In this document: in pieces, positions 8,205 through 15,975 of the stretch | Numbering within the stretch: position 1 is the stretch's first letter | Layout of the letters: each line of letters opens with the position of its first letter | Assembly (NCBI GenBank): GCA_036260375.1 | Contig: DASZZZ010000112.1 | Span: 1 to 43,158 of the forward strand | DNA: 43,158 nucleotides | Direction: 5' to 3' | Origin: DASZZZ01 sp036260375 | Lineage (GTDB): Bacteria; Actinomycetota; CADDZG01; WHSQ01 | Position numbers and translations under genes: made by a program | The notes under the pieces: model-generated | What the model saw: the letters and a program-made list of their open reading frames with translations, nothing else | Told to the model about the DNA's origin: nothing | The model's database searches: none

Positions 8205-9680
8205 ATGACCGAACGGCACGCGCGGCCCGCAACCGCCTCCGACGCCGTCGACGCGGTCCTCGCCTCGAACCGTGGGCCGTTTTCGTTCCGGCCGTCGCCT
8301 ACGGGCATCCTCGAGGCGCACGAGGGGGTCGGGGCGGTCGCCGAGGCGTTGGCGACGGTCGCCCACGACCGAGCCGGGCGCACGACGTGGGTCGCATGCC
8401 CCGTCTCGGAGCACGACTACACGGCGGTGGCGAACGGGACCGCGGCGGTCTCGGCGCGGGCGCTTCCGTACGAGGCGGTTCACGTTCTCCCGGAGCGGCC
8501 GGCGCTTCACGGCTACTACGACGGCATGAGCAACGGCATCCTGTGGCCCGCCTGCCACGACCTCTGGGACGACTTGGGTCTCGAGGTCGGGGACTGGGAC
8601 GGCAACCTGCGCGCGTACGACGACGTGAACCGCCTTTTCGCCGACGCGCTCGCGCGACATTCGAGCGCGGCCGCCGTCGTCTCTCTCCACGACTACCACG
8701 TGCTGCGCGTCGCGCGACACCTCCGTCGCCTGCAGCCCGATCGCCGCGTCGGGCTGTTCCTCCACGTTCCGTGGCGGGCGCGCGGTTTCAGCCGGCTGCC
8801 CGAGCGTCTCGTTCGCGCCGTCGTGGACGGGATGCTCGGTGCCGACGTCGTCGGGTTCCAGACCACCGACTGGATCGACGAGTTCCTCGAGACGTGCGAG
8901 ACCCTCGGTTACGAGGTCGATGCCGAGCGGCGCTCCGTCCGCGCAGATCGAGACCGGTGGTCATGGATGAAGGCGTATCCGGTCGCGCTCGAACCGGCGA
9001 AGGTGGAGCGGCTGGCTCGAACGCCGCACGCCGAGCGATGGGCGGCCGAGATCGACGGCGGCGTCTCCCGTCCGCTCATTGCGCGCGTGGATCGAATCGA
9101 GCCGTCGAAGAACCAGATCCGCGGCTTCGAGGCGTTCGAGGTCCTGGAACGCGGGGGCGGGTTCGAGCATGCGACGTTCGTCGCATGCTTGATCCCGCGC
9201 AGGGCGGAGATCCCAGCCTACAGACGGTATCGCGCCGCCCTCGAAGCGAGGGCCGAGGCGATCAACCGAGCGCGCCCAGGCGCGGTTCGGTTGTACGTCG
9301 GCGAGGATCGCGAGCGCGCGCTCGCGCTCCTGCGGCTGCACGACGTGCTGCTCGTCAACAGCGTCGCCGACGGCATGAACCTCGTCGCAAAGGAGGGCGC
9401 GCTGCTCAACGAGAACGACGGAGCGCTCGTCGTCTCCAGCACCGTCGGAGCGGCACGCGAGCTCGGCGAGGGTGCGATCGTGATCGACGACCCTCGAGAC
9501 GTCCAGGCGACGGCGCAGGCCCTCGGCCGGGCACTGTCGTTGCCGAGCGGCGAACGCGCGCGGCGCGCCGCGCTGTTGCGACGCCACGTCGCGCGCGACT
9601 CGCCGGCGGCATGGTTTCGTGACCAGGTCGAGGACCTTCTCCACGTGCGCGACCACGGTCGCCCTCGACCGGGATCGTAA
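8205..9680 (+). CDS. GT20 glycosyltransferase, trehalose-6-phosphate-synthase-like
   Basis: This 491-residue GT-B protein has a good GGAGG site 7-8 nt before its ATG. The donor-binding Arg and Lys are in RVDRIEPSKNQIRGF, and the C-terminal DGMNLVAKEGALLNENDG loop is that of family GT20. OtsA makes trehalose-6-phosphate from UDP-glucose and glucose-6-phosphate. The N-terminal loop (SNRGPFSFRPSPTG) differs from the usual OtsA loop with its double Gly, so the acceptor or reaction may differ. Related GT20 proteins include glucosylglycerol-phosphate synthase and the pseudoglycosyltransferase VldE, which couples C-N bonds in validamycin. The setting inside a natural-product cluster, with no OtsB phosphatase next to it, makes a specialised role plausible. 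A plain osmolyte gene remains possible. Confidence 0.85.
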   Translation: MTERHARPATASDAVDAVLASNRGPFSFRPSPTGILEAHEGVGAVAEALATVAHDRAGRTTWVACPVSEHDYTAVANGTAAVSARALPYEAVHVLPERPALHGYYDGMSNGILWPACHDLWDDLGLEVGDWDGNLRAYDDVNRLFADALARHSSAAAVVSLHDYHVLRVARHLRRLQPDRRVGLFLHVPWRARGFSRLPERLVRAVVDGMLGADVVGFQTTDWIDEFLETCETLGYEVDAERRSVRADRDRWSWMKAYPVALEPAKVERLARTPHAERWAAEIDGGVSRPLIARVDRIEPSKNQIRGFEAFEVLERGGGFEHATFVACLIPRRAEIPAYRRYRAALEARAEAINRARPGAVRLYVGEDRERALALLRLHDVLLVNSVADGMNLVAKEGALLNENDGALVVSSTVGAARELGEGAIVIDDPRDVQATAQALGRALSLPSGERARRAALLRRHVARDSPAAWFRDQVEDLLHVRDHGRPRPGS

Positions 9681-9685
9681 CGAAC

Positions 9686-9709
9686 GACGTCCCGTCAGAG
9701 ACGGGCGTC
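9686..9709. terminator. Hairpin between convergent genes
   Basis: The arms CCCGTC (9691-9696) and GACGGG (9700-9705) pair around a 3-nt loop. GACG and CGTC outside them extend the stem to about 10 bp with one bulged T. It sits where the GT20 gene and the condensation-like gene converge and overlaps the stop codon of the latter. No U-tract is visible on either side, so it would be a hairpin-only terminator. Confidence 0.45.
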
Positions 9710-11056
9710 CGGGTCGCGAAGCGCGAACTCGACGAGCGTCACGAGATCCGCGGCCAGCTGCTCGGCCATTCGGCGTTCCACCACGTTGGCATTGAAGCGG
9801 AGCGACCCCGATAGCGAATCGCCGCCGTCGAAGAGGTAGAGAATGAACAGTGCGCCGTCCCACGGCGCCGTGTCCATCACGACGGGGATCGGCTCGCGCG
9901 CCACCTCGATGCCCGCCACGCCGGCGAGCTGCACGGGTCCTTCGACGCCGTAGTTGACCTCGACCTCCCACAACGGGTTCGTGCGCCGGCTCTCGAGGTC
10001 GAGGCCCCGCCCGAGGTCGCGCGCGACCTGCGCGATCGGGACGTCGCTCTTCGCGTATGCGCCGAGCAGTACGGGCTGGAGCCGGGCGACGAGCTGGCGC
10101 AGCGTGAGTCGTCTCTCCACGACGGCCCGGAAGACGATCCAGTTCAAGAGGAGACCGACGACGTCGCGAGCGCCGAGACGATGGCGGTTCGCGCTGGTGA
10201 TCGAGGCGACGACTTCCCGGTCGAACGCGACGCGGCGCAGAAGCGCCACGACCGCGGCGAAGAGCACCATGAACCGACTTGCGTTGCAGGCGGACGCGAG
10301 GGCGCGGAGCTCTGACACCCCCCGCGGCGATATCGAGAACGGCACGTGATCCTGCCGCGTCTCGACGACGCTCGATCGCTCGGCGATCAGCGGAATGCCG
10401 AGCGTCGGGTCGAGTCCCTGCAGGTGGCCGGTCCAGAAGGCGCGTCGTCTGCGGCCGGCGGCCGACTCCACCCATGCCCTCTGCCACTCGGCGAAGCGCG
10501 CGAGATCCGTTCGCAGCGGCGGGAGCCGCGCCGCGCTCGCGCCGTGTGGCGATGCGAGGAGCGCGAAGAGGTCGCGCTCGAAGACGTGAAGCGAGTGCGC
10601 GTCCCAGACGAAATGGCTGACGACGAAGAGCAGGACGTGCTCGTCCTCCGACATGGAGAACAGCCACGCGCGGATCGGGACGTCCAGCGTGCTGTCGATC
10701 GGCTCCCGGCACGCCGCAAGCAGCGAGGCCGCGAGCGCGTCGCTGCCTCCCGCAGCGATCGTCTCGTGTGTCACGTCGGGAGTGGCGTCGCTCCGGATCA
10801 CTTGCACGACGGCGTCGCCGCGCGACAGCACGTGCGTCCGGAGGGCCGCGTGCCTCTGGATCAAGACGCCGAGCGCGCGCGCGACGACCCTTCGATCCAG
10901 ACGTGCTCGAATCCGGTACGCGAAGGGGACGTTGTCCGCGAGTGTCACGCAGCCCGCGGGCCGCATCAGGCGCCACCATTCCTGCGCGAACGTCGCCGGC
11001 CGCTGGACGGCGGCACCGTCGCCCGCCGCGCGCGTCCTCGGCGACCACTCCGTCAC
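9695..11056 (-). CDS. Free-standing NRPS condensation-domain-like protein
   Basis: This 453-residue protein covers one whole condensation-type acyltransferase fold with no carrier or adenylation domain attached. The active-site motif HHxxxDG appears as SHFVWDA (residues 147-153): the second, catalytic His (His148) and the structural Asp are kept, while the first His is Ser and the Gly is Ala. The later motif region NRHRLGARDVVG, and WEVEVNYGVEG, fit the C-terminal half. Such enzymes join a carrier-bound acyl group to an amine or alcohol. Here it could link two carrier-bound units, or a unit and a free amine or sugar. It starts at a GTG overlapping the TGA of the SIS-domain gene (GTGA), so the two are coupled. 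Partners are inferred from position only. Confidence 0.85.
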   Translation of the reverse strand: MTEWSPRTRAAGDGAAVQRPATFAQEWWRLMRPAGCVTLADNVPFAYRIRARLDRRVVARALGVLIQRHAALRTHVLSRGDAVVQVIRSDATPDVTHETIAAGGSDALAASLLAACREPIDSTLDVPIRAWLFSMSEDEHVLLFVVSHFVWDAHSLHVFERDLFALLASPHGASAARLPPLRTDLARFAEWQRAWVESAAGRRRRAFWTGHLQGLDPTLGIPLIAERSSVVETRQDHVPFSISPRGVSELRALASACNASRFMVLFAAVVALLRRVAFDREVVASITSANRHRLGARDVVGLLLNWIVFRAVVERRLTLRQLVARLQPVLLGAYAKSDVPIAQVARDLGRGLDLESRRTNPLWEVEVNYGVEGPVQLAGVAGIEVAREPIPVVMDTAPWDGALFILYLFDGGDSLSGSLRFNANVVERRMAEQLAADLVTLVEFALRDPDARL

Positions 11057-11658
11057 GGCCGGCCGGCGTACCTCAAGTGCTCGGCGAGGGCGTCGGCGAG
11101 CACCACGTGGGCGCTTTCGACGAGGCCGTACGTGAGCTTGGCCGGTGACACGAGGACGGCGTGGTCGACGAGCGTCACGAGGTCGCCGCCATCGCCGCCG
11201 AGCAGTCCAATGGTCTCCATGCCGATCGCGCGCGCTTGCTCGACGGCGCGCACGAGGTTCGGAGACCGGCCGCTGACGGAGACGACGACCAGGACGTCGT
11301 GCGGCCGAGCCAGCGATCTCAGCTGCCGCGAGAAGACCCACTCGAACCCGTGATCGTTCGCGAGTGCGCTGAGGACCGACGTGTTGTCCGTAAGAGAGAC
11401 GGCGTGCACGGGGGTTCCCTCGTCGGTCGCCGCGGTCCGCAGATCGCTGACCCAGTGCGACGCCGTGGCGGCGCTTCCGCCGTTCCCCGCGACGAAGACC
11501 GTCGCGCGGCGGCTCCGCGCTTGCATGAGGCACCGCGCGACCGCCTCGTAGTCGCGGTCGTTCACGGCTTCGAGCGCTGCCGTCAGGCGGTGCGCATAGT
11601 GCCGGAACGATCGCGCCGCGTCCGCCGGTCGCGTCTCCGCGACTCTCTCGCCGCTCAC
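11053..11658 (-). CDS. SIS-domain sugar-phosphate isomerase, GmhA-like
   Basis: This 201-residue single SIS-domain protein has VFVAGNGGSAATASHWVSD near residue 55, the SIS sugar-phosphate motif SVSGRSPN, and a C-terminal helix VESAHVVLADALAEHL. These match the phosphoheptose isomerase (GmhA/DiaA) group. GmhA converts sedoheptulose 7-phosphate to a heptose 7-phosphate. In this cluster it could make a heptose- or aminosugar-type precursor for the glycosyltransferases. The start is a GTG at 11658 with no strong ribosome site; only a weak GGAG lies 13 nt upstream. It is first in a two-gene unit with the condensation-like gene. The exact substrate is not shown by the sequence. Confidence 0.87.
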   Translation of the reverse strand: MSGERVAETRPADAARSFRHYAHRLTAALEAVNDRDYEAVARCLMQARSRRATVFVAGNGGSAATASHWVSDLRTAATDEGTPVHAVSLTDNTSVLSALANDHGFEWVFSRQLRSLARPHDVLVVVSVSGRSPNLVRAVEQARAIGMETIGLLGGDGGDLVTLVDHAVLVSPAKLTYGLVESAHVVLADALAEHLRYAGRP

Positions 11659-11862
11659 GGTGCCACGGCTCCGTGGGTGATCACGAGGAACACGCCGAAT
11701 GAGCTCATGTCACTGGCCGATAGTCTGCCATGGCGCCCGGCGTGCAGTCCATCGGTTCCTGTGGCGAGTCACCGGACGGCCACGATACTGTCGCGATCCC
11801 GCCGGTCGCGGTGGTGGGACGTAAGTATCACAGGGAGACGACGGTGCGCGTGGCGGAGCGAC
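11659..11862. promoter_or_regulatory. Divergent promoter region between SIS and dehydrogenase genes
   Basis: This 204-bp gap separates two divergent transcription units of the cluster. A perfect 6-bp hairpin with a 2-nt loop (CCACGG / CCGTGG, 11663-11676) lies directly upstream of the SIS start. GATACT at 11784-11789 resembles a -10 box for the dehydrogenase operon and would give a leader of about 70 nt ending in a GGAG site. Both assignments are by eye and tentative. Confidence 0.35.
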
Positions 11863-13008
11863 GTGGATTTCGCTTGGACGCCTGAACAACAGAGGTTGCG
11901 GGACGAGGTCGTCGCCTTCGCGCGGGAGAGTTTGAACGGCGATGTCGTCGGACGCGACGCCGAGAACGAGTTCTCACGTGACGCGTGGCGAAAGTGCGCC
12001 GGCTTCGGTATCCAAGGGCTCCCCGTTCCCGAGGAGTTCGGCGGCGGTGGCGCCGATGCGCTCACGATCATGCTCGTGCTCGAGGCGTTGGGCTACGGCT
12101 GCCGGGACGGCGGCCTCGTGTTCTCGATCAACGCCCACATGTGGGCCTGCGAGATCCCGATCGTCACGTTCGGCTCTCACGATCAGAAGAAGCGGTACCT
12201 CCCCGGGCTGTGCGACGGCTCGTTGATCGGAGCCCAGGCCATGACGGAGCCTGAGTCCGGGTCCGATGCCTTCAGCCTCTCGACGGCCGCCGAGAAGGAC
12301 GGCGACGTATACGTCCTCAACGGCACCAAGACGTTCGTCACGAACGCGCCGGTTGCCGACGTCTTCGTCGTCTTTGCCTCGACCGACCGATCGAAGGGGT
12401 TCGCCGGTCTCTCTGCGTTCGTCGTGGAGCGCGGGACCGAAGGTCTGTCCGTCGGACGGCCATTCCAAAAGATGGGCCTTCGGACGTCCCCCATGAGCGA
12501 GCTGGTGCTGTCGGATTGCGCCGTCCCCGAAGCGAACCTGCTCGGGCGGCCGGGCGCGGGCATGGCGCTGTTCAACGCATCCATGGGGTGGGAGCGCGGC
12601 TTCATCCTGGCGAGCGCGATCGGAACGATGCAGCGACAGCTGGAGCGATCGATCGACTACGCGCGGGACCGCCGACAGTTCGGACAGCCGATAGGAAGCT
12701 TCCAGGCCGTGTCGCACAAGCTCGCCGACATGAAGGTGAGGCTCGAGACCGCGCGCCTCTTCCTCTACAAGCTCGGCTGGCTCAAGGCGCACGGCAAGGA
12801 CACCGCGATGGACTCGGCGATGGTGAAGCTCCACGTCAGCGAGTGCCTGATCCAGTCGAGCCTCGAGGCGCTCCAGATCCACGGCGGCTACGGATACGTC
12901 GAGGACTACGAGATCGAGCGCGACGTCCGTGACGCACTCGCCAGTCGCATCTACTCGGGTACGACCGAGATCCAGCGAAACATCGTCGCGCGTCACCTCG
13001 GGTTGTAA
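11863..13008 (+). CDS. Acyl-CoA-dehydrogenase-fold oxidase, prolyl-carrier dehydrogenase (PltE/CloN3) type
   Basis: This 381-residue flavoprotein has the full acyl-CoA dehydrogenase fold. Several stretches match what I recall of PltE-type L-prolyl-carrier dehydrogenases: GLVFSINAHMWACEIPIV, FVTNAPVADVFVV and ASMGWERG. The Glu that is catalytic in straight-chain acyl-CoA dehydrogenases (YEGTxxIQ) is Ser here (YSGTTEIQ). A Glu at 244 in MGWER occupies the helix that supplies the base in isovaleryl-CoA and prolyl-carrier dehydrogenases. PltE-type enzymes oxidise prolyl-S-carrier to pyrrolyl-2-carboxyl-S-carrier using FAD. The GTG start has GGAG at the right distance. It leads an operon with an adenylation enzyme (11-bp gap) and a carrier protein, the complete trio for this chemistry. 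Confidence 0.88.
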   Translation: MDFAWTPEQQRLRDEVVAFARESLNGDVVGRDAENEFSRDAWRKCAGFGIQGLPVPEEFGGGGADALTIMLVLEALGYGCRDGGLVFSINAHMWACEIPIVTFGSHDQKKRYLPGLCDGSLIGAQAMTEPESGSDAFSLSTAAEKDGDVYVLNGTKTFVTNAPVADVFVVFASTDRSKGFAGLSAFVVERGTEGLSVGRPFQKMGLRTSPMSELVLSDCAVPEANLLGRPGAGMALFNASMGWERGFILASAIGTMQRQLERSIDYARDRRQFGQPIGSFQAVSHKLADMKVRLETARLFLYKLGWLKAHGKDTAMDSAMVKLHVSECLIQSSLEALQIHGGYGYVEDYEIERDVRDALASRIYSGTTEIQRNIVARHLGL

Positions 13009-13019
13009 GAGGCGGCGGC

Positions 13020-14615
13020 GTGCGATACTTGTTGCAGCACGGGCTCGAGGCAGCGGCCGACGCGCATCCCGATCGGACGGCCGTGTTCGATCGAGGCCGT
13101 CACGTCGCGTACGGGGAGCTCGAGGCGCGCGCCAACCAGCTTGCGCGCCTGCTCGTCGAGCGCAACGTCTCCCGCGGCGACCGGGTCGGCATCTACCTCG
13201 AGAAGTCCTTCGATTCCGTCGTCGGCATCTACGGGACGCTGAAGGCGGGCGCCGTGTACGTGCCACTGGATCCCGACGCGCCCGTGTCGCGCCTCGCCTA
13301 CATCGCGCGCAATTGCGGCATGCGGGTTCTGCTGACGGCGGCCGAGAAGGTGCGCGCGTGCGGCGAGCTCGTTGCCGGAGGAGCGCCACTGGAGCACGTC
13401 GTCGTCCTCGACTCCGAGCGGATCGAGACGGATCTGCCGCGTCCCGTCGAGACCGTCGGCAGCGGCGAGTTGAACGAGCAGCCGTCCGACCGTCCACGGT
13501 GCCGGACGATCGGCCTCGACCTCGCGTACATCCTCCACACCTCCGGCTCCACCGGCACCCCAAAGGGCGTGATGCTGTCCCACCTCAACGGCTTGGCGTT
13601 CGTCGATTGGGCGGTCGAAGAGTTCGCGGTCGGCCCGGACGACCGGCTGTCGAGCCACGCGCCCTTTCATTTCGATCTCTCGATCTTCGATCTCTTCGCG
13701 GCTTCCTCGGCGGGCGCGGCGGTCGTCCTGGTTCCTCCGGAGGCGTCGCTCTTTCCGATCGAGCTGGGCCGCTTCATCGAGCGCAACGCGATCAGCGTCT
13801 GGTATTCGGTACCCTCGATCCTCAACATGCTGGTGGAGCGCGGGGGGCTCGCCGAGAATCAGTTCCCCGCACTGCGCGTTCTGCTCTTTGCGGGCGAGGT
13901 GTTCCCGTCGAAGTACCTCAGCAGGCTCATGAAGCTGCTCCCGCGTGTTCGCTTCTGCAACCTCTACGGACCGACGGAGACGAACGTGTGTGCCTGGTAC
14001 GAGGTCCCCGCGGCGCCGCCGGAGCAGTCGGACCCGATTCCGATCGGGCGAGCGATCCCGTCCGTGGAGATCTTCGCGCTCGACGACGACGGCCGGCGCG
14101 TCCACGGCGACGAAGTAGGAGAGCTCCACGTCCGGGGCCCGACGGTGATGCAGGGGTATTGGGGCGATCCGGACGAGACCGCACGGTCGCTCGTCACCCA
14201 TCCCATGCGCGACCTCGGCAAGGACCTCGCCCACCGGACCGGAGACCTGGTGCGCGAGACGGGCGACGGCGATTTCGTGCTCCTGGGCCGCCGCGACCAT
14301 CGCGTCAAGAGCCGCGGACACCGCATCGAGCTCGGCGACGTCGAGAGTGCGCTGTACGCGTGCCCGGCCGTCGTCGAGTGCGCCGTCACCGCCGTCCCCG
14401 ACGAGCTCGTGTCGAACAAGATCGAGGCGCACGTCGTCGTCGACGGAGACGTGACGGCGTCGCAGCTGGCCGACTTCTGCGCCGCGCGCCTTCCGCGCCA
14501 CATGGTCCCGGAGAGCATCGACATCATGACGGCGTTGCCGAGGACCTCGACGGGCAAGATCGATCGACGGGCGCTGCTCGAGCGCGCGCTGACAGGAAAG
14601 AGGCCGCGTCGATGA
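13020..14615 (+). CDS. Free-standing amino-acid adenylation enzyme (PltF/CloN4-like)
   Basis: This 531-residue ANL enzyme has only the adenylation domain. Motifs in order: A3 LHTSGSTGTPKG, A4 HFDLSIFDLF, A5 NLYGPTETNVCAW, A7 HRTGDL, A8 GRRDHRVKSRGHRIELGDVE, and Lys513 in STGKIDRR. The Asp of HFDLS is the position that usually binds the alpha-amino group, so an amino acid is the likely substrate. The following carrier gene overlaps by 4 bp (ATGA), implying coupled production of partner proteins. With the PltE-like dehydrogenase just upstream, L-proline is the best guess, making it a prolyl-AMP ligase; this rests on context and was not derived from pocket residues. It starts at GTG. Confidence 0.92.
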   Translation: MRYLLQHGLEAAADAHPDRTAVFDRGRHVAYGELEARANQLARLLVERNVSRGDRVGIYLEKSFDSVVGIYGTLKAGAVYVPLDPDAPVSRLAYIARNCGMRVLLTAAEKVRACGELVAGGAPLEHVVVLDSERIETDLPRPVETVGSGELNEQPSDRPRCRTIGLDLAYILHTSGSTGTPKGVMLSHLNGLAFVDWAVEEFAVGPDDRLSSHAPFHFDLSIFDLFAASSAGAAVVLVPPEASLFPIELGRFIERNAISVWYSVPSILNMLVERGGLAENQFPALRVLLFAGEVFPSKYLSRLMKLLPRVRFCNLYGPTETNVCAWYEVPAAPPEQSDPIPIGRAIPSVEIFALDDDGRRVHGDEVGELHVRGPTVMQGYWGDPDETARSLVTHPMRDLGKDLAHRTGDLVRETGDGDFVLLGRRDHRVKSRGHRIELGDVESALYACPAVVECAVTAVPDELVSNKIEAHVVVDGDVTASQLADFCAARLPRHMVPESIDIMTALPRTSTGKIDRRALLERALTGKRPRR

Positions 14616-14848
14616 TCGAAGACCGGATTCGCCAGTTCATCGTCGAGCACCTGCACGGCCCCGCCGACCGGCTCTCGAACGACTATCCGCTCATAGAGCA
14701 TCGCGTCGTCGACTCTCTCGGGCTGATGCAGCTCGTGTCGTTCCTCGAATCGGAGTACGCGATCACGATCGAAGACGAGGACCTCGTCCCGGAGAACTTC
14801 AAGACGATCGGTGCGATCGCGAAGCTCGTAGAGGCACGCCACTCGTAG
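14612..14848 (+). CDS. Stand-alone peptidyl carrier protein (PltL/CloN5-like)
   Basis: This 78-residue carrier protein has its phosphopantetheine Ser at position 35 in HRVVDSLGLMQLVSFLE. It is followed by the acidic recognition region IEDEDLVPENFKTIGAI. The size equals one carrier domain with no extra tail, unlike the first carrier in the cluster. Its ATG overlaps the adenylation gene's TGA. It should receive the aminoacyl group from that enzyme and present it to the dehydrogenase. The condensation-like protein would be a natural downstream acceptor of the tethered product. Confidence 0.92.
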   Translation: MIEDRIRQFIVEHLHGPADRLSNDYPLIEHRVVDSLGLMQLVSFLESEYAITIEDEDLVPENFKTIGAIAKLVEARHS

Positions 14849-14911
14849 TCGGTTCTCGACGACGCGCCGCCAAACGGCCGGCCCATCGATCCGGGTGCGT
14901 GCCACGCCGCG

Positions 14912-14917
14912 TAGGGT
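14912..14917 (+). promoter_or_regulatory. -10-like hexamer 7 nt before dinB2
   Basis: TAGGGT ends 7 nt before the GTG chosen as the polymerase start, the spacing of a leaderless promoter. The same bases include AGGG, which could instead act as a weak ribosome site for that GTG. Confidence 0.35.
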
Positions 14918-14924
14918 TGGCGAC

Positions 14925-15941
14925 GTGTCGTCCTGCGTCTTGCACGTCGACCTCGACGAGTTCGTCGCCGCCGTCGAGATTTTGCGCCGGCCCGAGCTGC
15001 GCGGGAAGCCGGTCGTAGTCGGGGGCCGCGGCGACCCGACGAAGCGCGGCGTGGTGTCGACGGCGAGCTACGAGGCGCGCCGCTACGGCGTCCACTCCGG
15101 CATGCCGCTTCGCACGGCGCTCCGCAAGTGCCCCGGCGCGGTGTTCCTGCCGGTCGACCGAGACGCGTACGACGCCGCGTCCGAGCGCGTCATGAAGGTC
15201 CTCGCGCGCTTCGCCGACGAGCTCGAGGTGTGGGGCTGGGACGAGGCGTTCCTGACCGTGCCGGGCGACGCGGAGGCCACCGCGCGCGACATCCAGCGGG
15301 CGGTCGCGCGCGAGACGGGTCTGGTGTGCTCCATAGGCATCGGCGACAACAAGCTGCGCGCCAAGATCGCGGCGAGCTTCGCCAAGCCCGCCGGCATCCA
15401 TCGCCTCGACGCGGACCGGTGGTTCGACGTCATGGGCGACCGGCCGACCGGCGAGCTGTGGGGCATCGGCAAGAAGGGCGCCCGCAGGCTCGCGGAGCTC
15501 GGCATCGACACCGTGCGCGACCTCGCGCGCGCCGACTCGGAGCTGCTGATGCGCCACTTCGGTGCCCGCACCGGGCCGCGCCTCGTCGACCTCGCGCGTG
15601 GCGAGGACTCGTCGGACGTCGACTCGACTCCGCGGCTGGCGCGCTCGCGCAGCCTGGAGCGCACCTTCGACGAGGACGTCGACGATCCCGAGGTCGTGCG
15701 CGCCGAGGTCGCGCGCATGGCGCGGGAGCTGGGCGTCCACGCGGCGTCGTCGCAGCGGCTCGTCGCGGGCGTCGTCGTCAAGCTGAGGTTCGCGCCGTTC
15801 TTCACGAGCACCCGCAGCGTGCGCCTGCGCGAGCCGTCCGTCGACGACGGCGCGATCGCGGGGGCCGCGAGCACGGCGCTGGCGCGCTTCGACCTCGATC
15901 GCCCCGTTCGCCTCGTCGGCGTGAAGACGGACTACGTCTGA
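14925..15941 (+). CDS. dinB2: Y-family DNA polymerase IV, DinB2-type
   Basis: This 338-residue translesion polymerase has catalytic Asp in HVDLDEF (motif I) and Asp-Glu in EVWGWDEAFL. The WGWDEA form, the GKPVVVGGRGDP segment and YEARRYGVHSGMPLR are what I recall from mycobacterial DinB2. The thumb helix-hairpin region is GIGKKGARRLAELGI, and the little finger follows from about residue 240. The residue in the sugar steric-gate position (DLDEFV, Val14) is small rather than Tyr/Phe; DinB2 has Leu there and inserts ribonucleotides readily. No C-terminal beta-clamp peptide is obvious. GTG 14925 was preferred over GTG 14895 because motif I then falls near residue 9, as in the family. Confidence 0.9.
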   Translation: MSSCVLHVDLDEFVAAVEILRRPELRGKPVVVGGRGDPTKRGVVSTASYEARRYGVHSGMPLRTALRKCPGAVFLPVDRDAYDAASERVMKVLARFADELEVWGWDEAFLTVPGDAEATARDIQRAVARETGLVCSIGIGDNKLRAKIAASFAKPAGIHRLDADRWFDVMGDRPTGELWGIGKKGARRLAELGIDTVRDLARADSELLMRHFGARTGPRLVDLARGEDSSDVDSTPRLARSRSLERTFDEDVDDPEVVRAEVARMARELGVHAASSQRLVAGVVVKLRFAPFFTSTRSVRLREPSVDDGAIAGAASTALARFDLDRPVRLVGVKTDYV

Positions 15942-15942
15942 C

Positions 15943-15971
15943 CGACGCCGTCGCGGCACGGACGGCGGTCG
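15943..15971. terminator. Hairpin between convergent dinB2 and DUF427 genes
   Basis: CGACGCCGTC (15943-15952) pairs with GACGGCGGTCG (15961-15971) around an 8-nt loop with one bulge. It fills most of the 34-bp gap between the two convergent stop codons. No U-tract follows on either strand. Confidence 0.45.
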
Positions 15972-15975
15972 AGAC

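Noticed and set aside
11057..11533. Possible N-terminal extension of the condensation-like protein by 159 residues
   Set aside because: This stretch is the SIS gene in another frame; the GTG at 11056 that overlaps the SIS stop is the better start.
12993..14501. Long minus-strand open frame opposite the adenylation gene
   Set aside because: Its composition is that of an antisense shadow; the plus-strand frame has all adenylation motifs.
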